This document shows, in pieces, positions 42,531 to 54,246 of a stretch of DNA of 64,000 bases. The position numbers and the translations under genes were made by a program. The notes under the pieces were generated by a model that was given only the letters and a program-made list of their open reading frames with translations, was not told the DNA's origin and did no database searches. Within the stretch, counting starts at the first letter, position 1; every line of letters begins with the position of its first letter. This stretch comes from Phoronis australis (lineage: Eukaryota > Phoronida > Phoronidae). The DNA lies in assembly GCA_002633005.1 (NCBI GenBank), contig NMRA01000007.1:2024351-2088350 (forward strand), written 5' to 3'.

Positions 42531-44890
42531 TTTTGCAACAATACATTTTTTCATGTTAAGATTTATAAGACGGGAGACTAAGAGTAATTTAAATCCTGAT
42601 ATTCTATTCAACACTCGGTGCTGTTGGTCAAGCTTGGATTTAAGTTTGAGAGAAGAGAAGGTTGGGTGACTTGAAGTTTTGACCAAATTCTTATATTGGA
42701 TGAATTTTCTTTTACTTCTTGCCAAGACGACCACCAAGACAAAAATACATTCCACTCCAACAATCGAGTATACAATACAGCAATATCTGGATACAAAATA
42801 TCCAACATTTATATATTCCAGTATTTTTGACACTGATGTGCCTCATAAAGAATGAACATACGTGCCAACAGTGGTAACACCGGACCTTATCTCACCTTAT
42901 TTAGCGGAGCACATTGCACAATTATACACATAAACATGACGCACACAACTGGTGAGTAACAATGACATCTGAGTAGATGACAAACAGAACACACGTACAT
43001 ACACTGGCACAACCTTCCGCACTAGCAAAGAGTAGGGTAAGTCACTTTCTATAACTGATGAGCAGTGCAACTTAACCATATACACATTTGAACTGTACAC
43101 TAAAATCTCACCAACTGAGAAAACAACATGGCCGACAAGTGAAGCTGTTATTGACAAGTGAAGCTGTTATCTCGTTTTCTCCATGGAATACACAACACAC
43201 CAAATTAATGGTTTCCATATCCATGACTACCACCTGACAATACGTTGGAAAAACGTGGGCATTCATAACAATACCACAACCACTTGAGAGCTTAAGAAAT
43301 GCCAATTGTAACAATTATTTTTGTCCAAAATTGGTGAGAATTTATATTACAATGAGGTTGAACAACAAACAAGGTTATCAACAGAAGCACAATTCTCGCT
43401 TCAGTCTCCACTTTATAAACCCAAAAAAGTTGAGCACGAGTCCCACAAGCGTCATACACAGAGTGTTCAGACAGCTTTTTGTGAAGTTGCGTTGTAAAGT
43501 TATACTGAATGTTGTGCTCACACTCTTTAATTGGGATTTACTTTTGAATCTTCGACAACTACATTGTGATCTCTGAACCTGTGGTTCTTAAAAATCAAAT
43601 CAAACAATTACTTTCGCTTAATAGTGATCACATTCTGTCGCAGAGAGATTCCAGTGAAATGTTAATTAACATTGTGCAGTTACTTTAGTGACAAAACAGC
43701 ATCATCTATAGTCATTGTAAAGTTCTCAAATAGTGAACACTCCCTATACTTATGATACCTGGACTCTGTTGGGCTGCAAAATGCAACTGAACTCAGCAAA
43801 ATCTCACCAATTTCAGACAAAAAGTATTACAAGAACTGCTTTTTTTCAATGTTCGTATGTGTCCAACATATTTGTCCGACGGTACCTCTGGTATAGATAT
43901 TATTTGGTGCAACTTTATCTTTGAACAAAAATTCACTTGTCGACCATAATGTGTGCTAAACTGGCGAGATTTTACCGTAATTGCATAACAAGCACTAAAT
44001 GTATTCATAATAACTCCAGTGTATACCTATGCCACGGTAAATGAATCAGCGTGCAATAAGACAACACATTCATTAATTCACCCCTTCACTCATTACTTCA
44101 CCCATCCATCCATTCATTCACCATAACAGCAAGTCACTTAGGTGAACAACGATGACAAAAATAACAAAATGAATCAACCAACGGATGACATTAGTGCATG
44201 GGAGACTCGTGTCAGACGGACAGCTTTGCCTCTGCCTTATGAGGATTTGACCAATCAGAACATGATAGACAAGTTTACATTTGGTTCTTCTTATTATTTG
44301 TGCCTTTAAGTCATTTTGCCAACAGCATAATATTGATTATGTGACTTCCTCCTCACATTGGGCCCAAGGCAATGGCGAAGTTGAGACAAATGTCAAAGTT
44401 GTAAAAAAATAGTCGGATAGATCATGCCCGAACTTTCAGTAACGCTAGGACCTTTTAAAATCTAGAAAAAATCATGCATTCTTATTTGAAATAAATGTCA
44501 ATATCTCATGTAATCTCGCAGTCTTGGTTGTTAGCGAGGTCCTAGGGTTACTGAACTCTACCTCGTTTTCTGTACTGGACGGGAATCAAGTCAACGGGTC
44601 TCAGAATGTAATCAAAACATGCCCCACTATTGCTGTAGATGGTTTGCATTACTGACTTTCTATATAACTGCTGCAGAGTCATATAACTTCCATTTATCTC
44701 CAGGTCATAATATGGATCACGCAGAGAGGGCAATATGAACTGGCTGTTAAGTTTATGAGTAAGCTGCAAAGGGAACTGTGCGGAGCGTTCGGCCATGTTT
44801 GTACAATAGCCACGTTTATTTTCTAATCGAACATTAACACTGGCTGTGTTGTGAATTGAACAGGGAAGCGCTGTAGAATGCACCACAACA
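42531..44890. other. Intergenic, no gene recognised
   Basis: Open frames occur on both strands. The longest (44548-44886, minus, 112 codons, with RDPYYDLEINGSYMTLQQLY) looks protein-like but matches no family I know. CATC/ATTCA simple sequence lies at 44069-44135. Fragments such as CAAAATTGGTGAGA and TCTCACCAATTTCAG recur in both orientations. Confidence 0.35.
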
Positions 44891-44891
44891 C

Positions 44892-45045
44892 CCTAGTCAC
44901 TATGTCAAGCCCATCCTTGAGAGACAATGGTGTTGCGCAACTGCTAGACTGACATCACTGTGCCAGCAAGTCTCGCTCAACTATATGCGTAAATGCATCA
45001 ACAAGTAGACTAAACGTCATGATCACATATGTTCTTTGTAAAGGA
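44892..45045 (+). repeat. ~150 bp direct repeat, copy 1
   Basis: CCTAGTCACTATGTCAAGCCC through TCACATAT recurs at 45204-45355, 312 bp downstream, with about 20% differences. Anchors: GCAAGTCTCGCTCAAC against GTAAGTCTCGCTCAAC, and GTAAATGCAT.AACAAGT. The second copy runs into the integrase fragment at 45393. Confidence 0.75.
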
Positions 45046-45203
45046 ACTAATCATGCCCAAATTTTGAGAACCTGGGTCAGGTTCAGTAACGCTAGAGCCT
45101 ATGCTAGAACCTCGGTAAAATGGCTCACACTGAGAGGTCAATGTCAACCGGTTGTGCGGTAGACTAACACTGTAAGTAAGAAGTGTAGAATATACCGCAA
45201 ATT

Positions 45204-45355
45204 CCTAGTCACTATGTCAAGCCCAACTCTGAGAGACAACAGTGTTGCGTGTGTACTAGAGTGATGTCACTGTGCCAGTAAGTCTCGCTCAACAATATGT
45301 GTAAATGCATTAACAAGTGGACTAAAAGTCATGTTCACATATTTTTTAGTAAAGA
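45204..45355 (+). repeat. ~150 bp direct repeat, copy 2
   Basis: Partner of 44892-45045. The region just before each copy is also partly related (CATGCCC.AA.TTT..AGTAACGCTAG), so the duplicated unit may be near 300 bp. Confidence 0.7.
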
Positions 45356-45384
45356 GACAAATAACTTCCAGAAAAAAGATAGTT

Positions 45385-45449
45385 AGGATTTTTCTGGATT
45401 GCCATTTTGTAACAAGTGGTCACATGGGTATCAATAATACTTTAATTAA
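45385..45449 (+). mobile_element. Gypsy-type integrase zinc-binding fragment
   Basis: TTTTTCTGGATTGCCATTTTG and GGTCACATGGGTATCAATAA match the HH half of the integrase zinc-binding module found at 49985, 50990, 51970, 54472 and 55029. Translated: GHMGINNT. It is cut off after about 65 bp, where pogo-type sequence begins. Confidence 0.7.
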
Positions 45450-46130
45450 GAATTGAAGATCACCTGGGTGAATGATATCATCCGTCCTCCCTATACCGAG
45501 CTTCGTCCATGCCTGCTGGATTTAGATGGTCACCTAACTGAGAGCGCTCAAGGTACTATGCCCAAGAAAAAGGTCAAGCCGGCATGCATTCCTGCAGGCT
45601 GTACCTCAAAAATTTAACCCCTTGATGTTGCCGTGAACAGGACACTGAATAAAGGGTAGGTTCCCTCAACACTGCTTATGCTTTGAAAGTAACTGCCTTC
45701 AAACAAATAAGTGTTACAAAACCAAGTAATGGCACAAACACTGCGTGATATTTCATATGATATCAAACACATGATCATGAAGATTGAATGAAACGACTAT
45801 TACTGCGGCTATATATTTATACACGATTAGATTTTTTTATTCTTTTGTAGCATTTAAATTATGTTGTGGGGAGTTTTTAGGTTAGCCTGTGTTACACATT
45901 GTATCAGACCAGGTAATGCCATCCTAATTGTATCAACTGCATGTTTTTGTAGCTATTCAGATTATATCTCGTTAACACCTTTGTGAATATAACTTTTTTC
46001 AGAGGACAAGCTAGGAGAGAAATGGAGAGAAGATGTGCGAGACCGAGTGCGCCCTCTCGTGGAAGCGGGCCAACGGACATCTTTGAAACCTGCAAGCCAG
46101 CAATTAGTCATTGACTGGCTTTACTGCTAG
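45450..46130 (+). pseudogene. Pogo/Tigger-like DDE_1 transposase remnant
   Basis: Plus-strand frame 45450-45632 encodes TWVNDIIRPPYTELRPCLL, then DLDGHLTESAQ and KVKPACIPAGCTSKI. The frame hits TAA and continues as PLDVAVNRTLNK. LLDLDGH is the second catalytic-Asp block and IPAGCTSK(I)(Q)PLDV the conserved block just after it in DDE_1 (pogo/Tigger/jerky-type) transposases; the stop replaces the glutamine. After ~340 bp of unrelated sequence, 46003-46130 encodes EKWREDVRDRVRPL and SLKPASQQLVIDWLYC then TAG, matching the transposase tail. The first catalytic Asp and DNA-binding domain are absent, so this is a dead fragment. A GT at 45553 and AG at 46001-46002 would join the parts in phase, but a disrupting insertion is simpler. 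Confidence 0.7.
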
Positions 46131-48434
46131 TGGGCGGCAGTCGATGCCTGCATCATGAAAAAGTCATTTATCGTCACCAGAATCTTACCCACTATCAATC
46201 AGTCAGACCTGCCGACTCTACGATACATTATCGGATCAGACAATAGTGACTTGGAATTCCAGGGTTTCAGTCACTCTGAAGATTACTACTTCAGTGATTT
46301 GACTATTAAAGTTATGATTGAAATTTATTGTATGTATTGATTTTGAAATATTGCTCCTACAGTGGTTGTCGAAATTACTTTATTCCTAACAAGAAGATCA
46401 GCCAGCTCAGAGAGCCACCACTTCCCTTCCCCAGTGGCCCACTGTGGCTCATGACAAAGCCTTCCTAACAACACCTGTATAGTGAGCCAGCCAACTGCAT
46501 AAATCAATTGTGCAGTATTATATAAGCATCAGCTAGGCCTTGGGAAGACGTCAGAATAGAATTTACATATATAACTATATATGCATCTATTAAAATTTTT
46601 TGTTCCATACTGAAAATTCTTGATTGAAATGATTATATACAGTTGTTAAACGGCGAAAATTGATGCACAACTTGCCGAGAAACAAACCTTGTCATCACTT
46701 AGCATTGAGGAATTAATACACACGTAAAACGGCTTGAACCATTTGTTCAGTTTTGTCAATAAACGCTTCAAATGAGGACATTGTCCATTCAGTACCCTTC
46801 ATTCATATTCTATCAACACCGTTCTCTTGATAAACTTCCAAATTGAATTAAATTAAAAAAGGTTACTATGAGAACTATTTTCCTTGTGTATCAATAACCG
46901 GGTAATCAACTTCAGTGTCGAGCACTTTCTTCCAGTGTCCGCCTATTTGTGACATGTGTTTTGCTGCCAATGAAAATGAAAAATAGACTTCAAGCTTTGG
47001 ATGAAAACGACCATTGGGAGCCTGCTACAAGACCCCTGTAATTGACATTACACTCATTACTTTGACTTATCAGTTTATAAATCGGCTTATTTGTAAACCA
47101 AGAGTTTCATTAAAACATTTGATTATTTTTTGCACTTTGGTCAAACTCTTTGTTTTTATAATTCATGTATTCAAAATAATTATCATTATGAAGTATATTA
47201 TTTATTTTTTGCCTCTTGTTTACTGTTCTATATGCTGATTAATGCCGAGTCCAAATCAATGACACCCACAAGCAATGCCGTATGAGCCATTTTATACCAC
47301 CCATTCTAAGAAATTTTGTGTTTTTGCATTGATGTTCCAGCATTGATGCGTAAAGATTACATGACATGGTTATTTTTAAGTATTTCTTACATGTTATGGT
47401 GGTTTAGATAAGTTCTTGTGTCTGTTAATACTGAAGGAGGCGTAGCGTCCTTAAGTTAAAACTCGTGCCAATTGGGAGGCACTTTTTTGATATCGTCTAT
47501 GAACTGCATCTTGTATTTCTTTAGACTTAGGACTTAAAATTTTACTTAAATGCCTTAATTTCACGTCAGAGACAGTAATTAAAAGCAATTGATTAGAGAT
47601 GATGTCATCAATTTTGACGATAACCAAAGTGGCACTGTGTGGCTGGTGGACCGCTTTCTAGAAGTGGTAATTAAGCTGGATAGTAACGAAATAAAAACGA
47701 TACCTGCAAGTCATGTCATTTGTCCAGGTATGTTATACATTACTTGTTGCTGGGATTACTTTTGGGATTACTTGCAGACAATTTTTTACCAACTCTTCCT
47801 CAATTATAGTAGTGTATAATGCTATTGTTTAAGGTCTGGGCAAAAAAATGGAAGTTTGTCATACGACCTGCTGTTTGGTAAGTGGAATTCGTAGTGGAAG
47901 CAGGTATTAACTGGCTGCAGAACTGCGTTATTCAACACCGTAAAAGTTGAAGTGCATTTACTGGAAAGCTGTCGATTGCGACAAAAACTGGTACGTATTT
48001 AAAACTTGATGCTGAATGAAAATAAAAGTGCTAAAACATACTTTAATTTCATTGCAAACAATTTTGATGGTGACATATTTTGATGGTTGGGAACCCTCTT
48101 TGTAAGTCGAAAACGCAAGTCCAGTTTTTTATTGGGAAACCACATTTAAAAGATGCTTATGGGGCGCTCTGTGCGTTGACATCATAAACTAGACATTTTT
48201 ATTGAAAAAAAAAACACATTTTTAAAAAAGAACCATCAGTTGTCAGGAATATTTCATGTGCATTGACAACGCAAACTAGACATTTTCATTGAGAAAATGA
48301 TCGCTCATTGAAATAATATACACCCACGACATTCGGATACATGCGGAAACCCAAATTTGAAGGTCCACCAAATTTGGATACCACAAAAATGTTTTTCAAG
48401 ATTTGTCAAAGAATGAATTTTTTCTACTGGAATT
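46131..48434. other. Spacer between pogo and gypsy remnants
   Basis: Mostly AT-rich, no gene. One protein-like open stretch at 47599-47728 (GTVWLVDRFLEVVIKLDSN, IKTIPASHVICPG) has an AG before and a GTATGT donor after it and could be an orphan exon. Related TAGACATTTT.ATTGA words near 48190 and 48280 suggest a further small repeat. Confidence 0.35.
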
Positions 48435-49420
48435 GATTTCGAGCATCCGAAAATCTTGCGACTAAGATTTCTTCCAGGTTCTAATGGCTTGGCATTACTG
48501 CGATGTTTTAAAGTGGATTTCACAGTGTGATGCTTGCCAACGCTTAGCCTAGGTCTTGACGATCGCTAAAGAGTTCAAACCGATTCAGCCTATAGAAAAT
48601 AGATGGTACTGATTTATGTATGTTCTGCACTACAGATTTGTGGTCAAAGTATGTAGCTGCTTATCCCATATCACAGAACACTGCTGATTGAGTGTTTCAA
48701 ACTGTCAACCTACTTTGATGTATGGATCATCTAAGAAAGTACTCAGTATCAAAGTAGGGAGTTTTGTAATCAGGTTAATGATCAGCTGTTCTCTCTTTTT
48801 AGGGTGAAACATCTAATGACCTTGTCCTACCATCCGCAATCCTATGGTAAGAATTAATGCACCAACTAAACCCTGAAAAAGATGCTTCAAACGAAGTCTA
48901 ATGAGAGCAGAGATGACAGGGACGAAACATCCGGAAACCTCAATTGGCCACGAACACAGCCGTTCAAAGTGCCACGAGATACGTCAACCTTTTTTTCGCA
49001 AGTTTGGATTCTTTTCAGAGCTTGCTCACTGTGAAAGTGATGAAGTACAAGCTGAAACTATGGCAGTCCAAGTTTGGATGCCTTAGACAAAGTTGTTGAT
49101 GCTCGCATAAAGATGATGGAGCAACTAAATTTACAAGTAGATGAGAACATCAGCAAGGCTCATGAAAGGCAACAGAAGCTGTATGGAAGTCCTGTCAAGA
49201 ACATGAGAAGTTGGGGTGAAAGGGCTGGAAAGGTCCCTACACAATCACTGAACTTAATGAAAGTGCTGCTTCATTAGCTGACCTCAAGGGGAATAATCTC
49301 AAGAGGAAAGTCCCAGTCGTCCTGATGAAGCCTTACCTAAAGGGTGATATGTCTATGCTGACTGGTCCCAATGATGCATTTGAGAGGCAAAGTACCAGTG
49401 TAAGGTCTGACACCCCAGCA
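48435..49420 (+). pseudogene. Gypsy-type integrase remnant, module 1
   Basis: Degenerate pieces appear in integrase order. The CC half of the zinc finger is near 48530 (CDACQ), the core strand before the second Asp at 48635-48680 (TDLWSKYVAAYP), a damaged GREF block near 48755, and the glutamate region near 48825. The C-terminal tail is at 49000-49340 (ELAHCESDEVQAETMAVQ, LDKVVDARIKMMEQLNLQVD, KAHERQQKLYGS, VVLMKPYLKGD). Stops and frameshifts separate the parts. It is the longest intact C-terminal tail of the cluster. The integrase joins element DNA to the host chromosome; this copy cannot encode one. Confidence 0.75.
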
Positions 49421-49844
49421 CCACATTGCATTTTACTGTCACCCCTTCTGTGGCAGATGGTTCTAGCGCCACGCCCGAGTGTATCTGATGACAGCGATAG
49501 CTACTCCTCTGACCAAGATGGTCCCAACAAAGCATCAAAGCCTGATCAACACAACCCTGAATCTGAGCCTAGACAATCCAACTAAATGGCTTTCCAAAAA
49601 GCGCGAGTCACGCCAAAGCCTGGTCGTTACGTCAGCTCATTTGCGGTAAACGTTCACCTACATGAAAAAAAATTGCCGGCGTTGACCCGAGTTTGTGAAA
49701 ATTTCTACTTAATCCGTCCCCTGATGGGCTCCAATGTTGACCTGGAAATATGATTTTCCAAAGTTGCCTTTCTGTAGCATTATTTTGGCAAACTGGATAC
49801 TCACCATTTCTTCTAATGTTTAATCGCAAACTTAAATTCTTTTC

Positions 49845-50925
49845 AGAGCTTGCTCACTGTGAAAGTGATGGAGAATGAACTGAAATTATGACAATGCCCA
49901 ATTTGGACATCTTAGACAACAGCCTCTTGCAGTATGTATCCAAAGACAAGTCTGGTGTGGTCATGCTTGATATGGATGAAAGAGGATTTTTCTAGATTGC
50001 CATTATGAAGTTGGTGGTCACGTGGATATGAATAATAGTTTAACTAAGATTTCTTCCAGGTTTTACTGGCTTGGCATTACTACGGACGTTCTGAAGTAGA
50101 TTTCGGAGTGTAATGCCTGCAAACGATCTGTCAAGGTCTTGAAGATCGCTCCAGAGTTCAAGCCGATATGAGTGAGCCTATGTAAATGGTCGGTATTGAT
50201 TTGATGAATCCTGAGGAATGTTCTAAATCTGATAATAGTTATGTGCTGACTATTACAGATTTGTGGTCAAAGTATGTGGCTGCTAACCCCAATAACAGAG
50301 AAGCCTGGTGCTTGCGTGTTTCAACATACTTTCTGACGTATGAACCACCCAAGAAGCACTCAGCGACCATGGTAGGGAGTTTTGTAATCTAGTTAATGAT
50401 CAGCTGTTCTCTCTTTTTAGGGTAGAACATCTAATGACTTTGTCCAACCACCAGCAAAACAATTGCCAGGATGATCACACCAACCAAACCCTGAAAAGAT
50501 GCTACAGAAGAAGTCTACTGAGAGTAAAGATAAACGGGAAGAACACCTGGGAACCTCAGTTTGCCATGAACACAGCTGTTCAAGTTACCACGCGATACTC
50601 TCCCTTTTTTCTAATGTTTAATCGTAAAGTTAAATATTTTCAGAGCTTGCTCACTACAAAAATGACGGTGAATAAGCTGAAATTATTGCAGTGCCAAAAT
50701 TGGACATCTTAGAGGAAGTTGTTGACACTCACATAAAGGTTGTGAAGCAAGTGTGTTAACAGGAAGATGAGAACATCGTCAAGGCTCAGGAAAGGTATAA
50801 AAGGCACTATAGAAGTCCTCACCATAAACATGGGTAGATGGGGCGAAAGGGCATGTGACTGGACGATGACTGGAAAGGTCCCTACCATCACTGAGCTTAA
50901 CAAATGACCTGCTTAGATAGCTAAC
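49845..50925 (+). pseudogene. Gypsy-type integrase remnant, module 2 (best preserved core)
   Basis: Begins with a C-terminal scrap (ELAHCESDGE), then YVSKDKSGVVMLDMDERGF, HH and CC zinc-binding pieces (near 50015 and 50118), and the catalytic core. First Asp is in MVGIDLMNPEE (50186), followed by YVLTITDLWSKYVAANPNN. Second Asp is in the DHGREF block (about 50365), and the glutamate position near 50470 reads NNCQDDHTNQTLKR, with Asp in place of Glu. A C-terminal tail follows at 50530-50925. The frame is broken by stops and shifts. The spacing identifies a retroviral-type D,D-35-E integrase of a Ty3/gypsy element. Confidence 0.75.
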
Positions 50926-51617
50926 CCCAAAGACAAGTTGGGTATGGTCATGTTCAAGCATATCATGCTTCATGAGGATGAAAATAGTATTTTTCTGGAT
51001 TGTCATTCTGTAACTGGTGGTCACATGGGTGTCAATGATACTTTAACTAAGATTTATTCCAATGGCTTGGCATTACTGCGGAGGTCCTGAAATGGATTTT
51101 AGAGTGTGATGCCTGCCAACGGTCTGCCAAGGTCTTTGAAGCCGATACGAGTGAGCCTATAGAAATGGTCGGTATCGATTTGATGGGTCNTAGTCACCCT
51201 TTTGTCTGATGCTTCATGTCAAAATTAGATTCTTTTCAAAGCTTGCTCATTGTCAAATCAATGGAGAACATGTTGAAACTATGGCTGTGCCCAGTTTGGA
51301 TGTCTTAGACGAAGTTGTTGATGCTCGCATGAAGCTGAAGCTAGTAAAGTTAAAGGTAGATGGACAGGCACAAAAATAAGTATAGAAGTCCTCCCCAAGA
51401 GCATGAGAAGCTGGCGTGAAAGGGTATGCGACTGGACGATATATAGATAGGTCCCTCACAGTCATTGACCTTAACGAATGTGCTGCTTCGTTAGCTGACC
51501 TCAACGGGAATCCTCTTAAGAAGAAAGTCCAAGTCATCTAGATGAAGCCGAGACATTTTAGCTATCAGATATGAACATTTATACAGGCAAAGTTGATGAC
51601 ACAGCATCTGAGCTTCC
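50926..51617 (+). pseudogene. Gypsy-type integrase remnant, module 3, ending in a piggyBac scrap
   Basis: Carries the KDKLGMVMFKHIMLHEDE segment, HH finger near 51010 and CDACQRSAK near 51116, then GIDLMG at about 51178. An N at 51190 follows. After it only the C-terminal tail is present (51235-51545), so the core is deleted at the N. Bases 51545-51617 are piggyBac-type sequence (MNIYTGKVDDTASELP), identical in arrangement to the junction at 52861-52962. The sequence then jumps at 51618 to the integrase glutamate block. Confidence 0.7.
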
Positions 51618-51889
51618 ACCTGCAAACCAATGGTCAAGATGAACACACCAACCAAACACTGAAAAAGATGCTTCAAAAGAAGTCTAATGAGAGGAGAGAT
51701 GAATGGGTAGAACACCTGGGAACCCCAGTTTGCTATGAACACAGCTGTTCAATATACCACATGATACTCACCATTTTTTCTCGAGTTTAATCTCAAAGCT
51801 ACATTCTCTTCAAAGCTTGCTCACTGCGTAAATGACGGAGAGTAAACAGAAACTATGGCAGTGCCCAACTTGGACGTCTTACACAATGG
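51618..51889 (+). pseudogene. Gypsy-type integrase remnant, module 4
   Basis: Begins with the glutamate block (LQTNGQDEHTNQTLKKMLQK) fused directly to the piggyBac scrap at 51617. It runs through NERRDEWVEHLGTPV to a decayed C-terminal tail with SKLTH..NDGE-like text. It lacks the zinc finger and first two catalytic aspartates. Confidence 0.65.
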
Positions 51890-52910
51890 TTTCCTGTAGT
51901 ATGTATCCAAAGACAAGTCAGGTGTGGTCATGTTTAAGCATATCATGCTTGATGAGGATGGAAAGAGGATTTTTTGGATTAAGATTCTGAAACTGGTAGT
52001 CACATGGGTATCAGTAATAGTATAACTAAGATTTCTTCCAGGTTCTAATGACTAGTGGATTTCAGAGTGTGATACCTGCCAACGACCTGTCAAGGCCTTC
52101 ACAGTCGCTCCGGAGTTGAAGCCAATACGAGTGAGCCTACAGAAATTGTCGATATTGATTTGTAGATTTCATGGATCCTTACAAATGTTCAAATGTGATA
52201 ATCGTTCTGCGCTCACTATTACAGATTTGTGGTCAAAGTATGTGGCTGCTTATCCCAATAACAGAGAAGACTGTTGCTTGTGTGTGTTTCAAACTGCCAA
52301 CTTCCTGATGAATGAACCACAATAGTGCCAAGGTAGGGAGTTTTGTAATCAGGTTAATGATCAGGTGTTCTCTCCTTTTGGGGTGAAACATCTAATGATC
52401 TTTTCTTAATACCTGCAAACCAATGGTCAAGATGAGCGCACCAACCAAACACTGAAAAAGATGCTTCAAAAGAAGTCTGGGAACCTCAGTTTGCCATGGA
52501 CACAGCTGTTTACAGTACCACACAATACTCACTCTTTCTTGTAATGTTTAATCACTAAGTTAGATTCTTTTCAGAGCTTGCTCACTGTGAAAGCGATGGA
52601 GAACAATCTTAAAACATGGCAATGCCCAATTCAGACATCTTAGAGAAAGTTGTTGATACTTGCATTAAGGTTGTGAAGCAAGTGTGTTAACAGGAAGATG
52701 AGTACATCGGCAAGGCTCAGGAAAGGCACAGAAGTCCTCGCAAAGAACAAGACAAAGTGGGGCGAAAGGGCATGTGACTGGATGATGACTAAGAAAGTCC
52801 CTACACCATCACTGAGTTCAACAAATGTGCAGCTTTATTAGCCGACCTCAACTGGAATCTTCTCAAGAAGAAACCAAGTTATCCGGATGAAGCCGAGACA
52901 TTTTATTTAT
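51890..52910 (+). pseudogene. Gypsy-type integrase remnant, module 5
   Basis: Full-order but eroded copy. YVSKDKSGVVMFKHIMLDED is followed by a shifted HH finger near 51995, CDTCQ-like text near 52068, a damaged first Asp block near 52148 and TITDLWSKYVAAYPNN (52215). A GREF-like block lies near 52340, LQTNGQDERTNQTLKKMLQK at 52410, and the tail runs to KPSYPDEAETFY (about 52905), where piggyBac sequence starts. Confidence 0.7.
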
Positions 52911-53460
52911 TAGATATGAGCATTTATACGAGCAAAGTTGATGACACAGCATCTGAGCTTCCAGTAAGTACAAGAGTGATTTTGGAACTTGTACAGCAGT
53001 ATTATAATCAATTCCATAATCTGTATTTTGACAACTACTTCACATCATTACCCCTCGTGCAAACAATACTAGACAATAACACCTACTTGTTTGGTATTGG
53101 CTGACTCAATTATAGAAAAGGAATACCTAAAGATGTGCAGTCTGTTCAATTTGAAAACTCAGGAGAACATTTGAGGTTCGAGAAAGACGGAATTCTTGCT
53201 GTTGCACCGTGTGAAATGAAACGACAGGTAAGCGTCTGGTCTTCTGCCAACAATGTGGGCGACATCCAACTAGACCACCCAGGTAAACGAGGGCAGCCAC
53301 ATCAATCTTACCCAAAGCCTATAGCAATACAAGAATACAGCAACAACTACAATGGAGTAGACAATTCTGACCAATTCAGATCTCTATCCAAAGCTCATAT
53401 TGTGCAAGAATGCTATTGAGTTTTTGAATGTAGACAAGTCAAGGAGATCCCACTTGGCAG
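52911..53460 (+). pseudogene. piggyBac-type transposase remnant
   Basis: One frame from 52916 encodes SIYTSKVDDTASELPVSTRV, ILELVQQYYNQFHNLYFDNY and FTSLPLVQTILDNNTYLFGI, then a TGA where piggyBac proteins have Arg. It continues in the same frame with RKGIPKDV, a middle part, VSVWSSANNVGD and PIAIQEYSNNYNGVDNSDQF. YFDN(Y/F)FTS and NxxGVDxxDQ are signatures of the catalytic half of piggyBac (DDE_Tnp_1_7) transposases, which cut and paste DNA at TTAA. The N-terminal half is missing and the frame breaks after 53420. Confidence 0.8.
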
Positions 53461-53514
53461 TATGTTGTACTGGATTTTATGACTGTGACCAGCTGAAGAT
53501 TAAAAAGTTAGTCA

Positions 53515-53990
53515 TTGGCTAAAATCCACATAAGGCCAATACAGTCTCACCTTGACACGATTGTGGATGGTACTGAACATAGCGAGACATCAAGATGTGT
53601 TTTGTGTGACAAGGACATCTTGGCTCAGCCTCCAAGAGCAGTCTTGTCCTACTTCCTGCAAACCAATGGTCAAGACGAACACACATATGTTGTAATGGTT
53701 TTTGAGACTGACTAGTTGAAGATTAAACAAGTTCGTCATTGGCTAAAATCTACATCAGGCCAATCCAGTCTAACCTTGACACGACTGTGGATAGTACTGA
53801 ACATAGTGTGACAAGGACATCTTGGTTCACAATCTCTGTGAGCACACAGTCTTGCGAGGTTACAACTTTAAGAAACCCCGTAAATTTGCCAATTGCACAT
53901 TCATACGTCAAAATGAGCATTCGTTTAAATGTTCTTACATTAAAGAAACATTGCTTATCTTCACAGGGTTACTCGTTTTGAACACCTGAT
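53515..53990 (+). repeat. Duplicated piggyBac C-terminal region
   Basis: A block beginning GGCTAAAATCCACATAAGGCC at 53517 recurs as GGCTAAAATCTACATCAGGCC at 53741 (offset 224 bp). The first carries SRCVLCDKDILAQ, the start of the cysteine-rich finger that ends piggyBac transposases, then jumps to an integrase scrap (LQTNGQDEHT, about 53655). The second lacks the scrap and ends in unrelated sequence. Confidence 0.65.
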
Positions 53991-54246
53991 ATGACTAGAG
54001 TGAGTTTTTAGATGTGTAGGATCTAAGACTATTTTTGTAAAGGAAACCATGCATATTGGAATAATTTTTTCATCAATCATGCATGCATGCTTGGATGAAT
54101 CGTGTGCAAAAATCCTTTTGTCGCATGACAAAACAAAAAGAACATGTCCAAGCTATTGGGTGTTTCATGAACACTGTTGTTCTGTCAATTTTCCAGGAAC
54201 TTAGGTCAGCATCTCATTCACTACGGGATACAACTACTAATTCAGA

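Noticed and set aside
44548-44886. 112-codon minus-strand open frame with protein-like text
   Set aside because: No family recognised, no splice partners, and it lies among repeats; kept only as a note in the regional entry.
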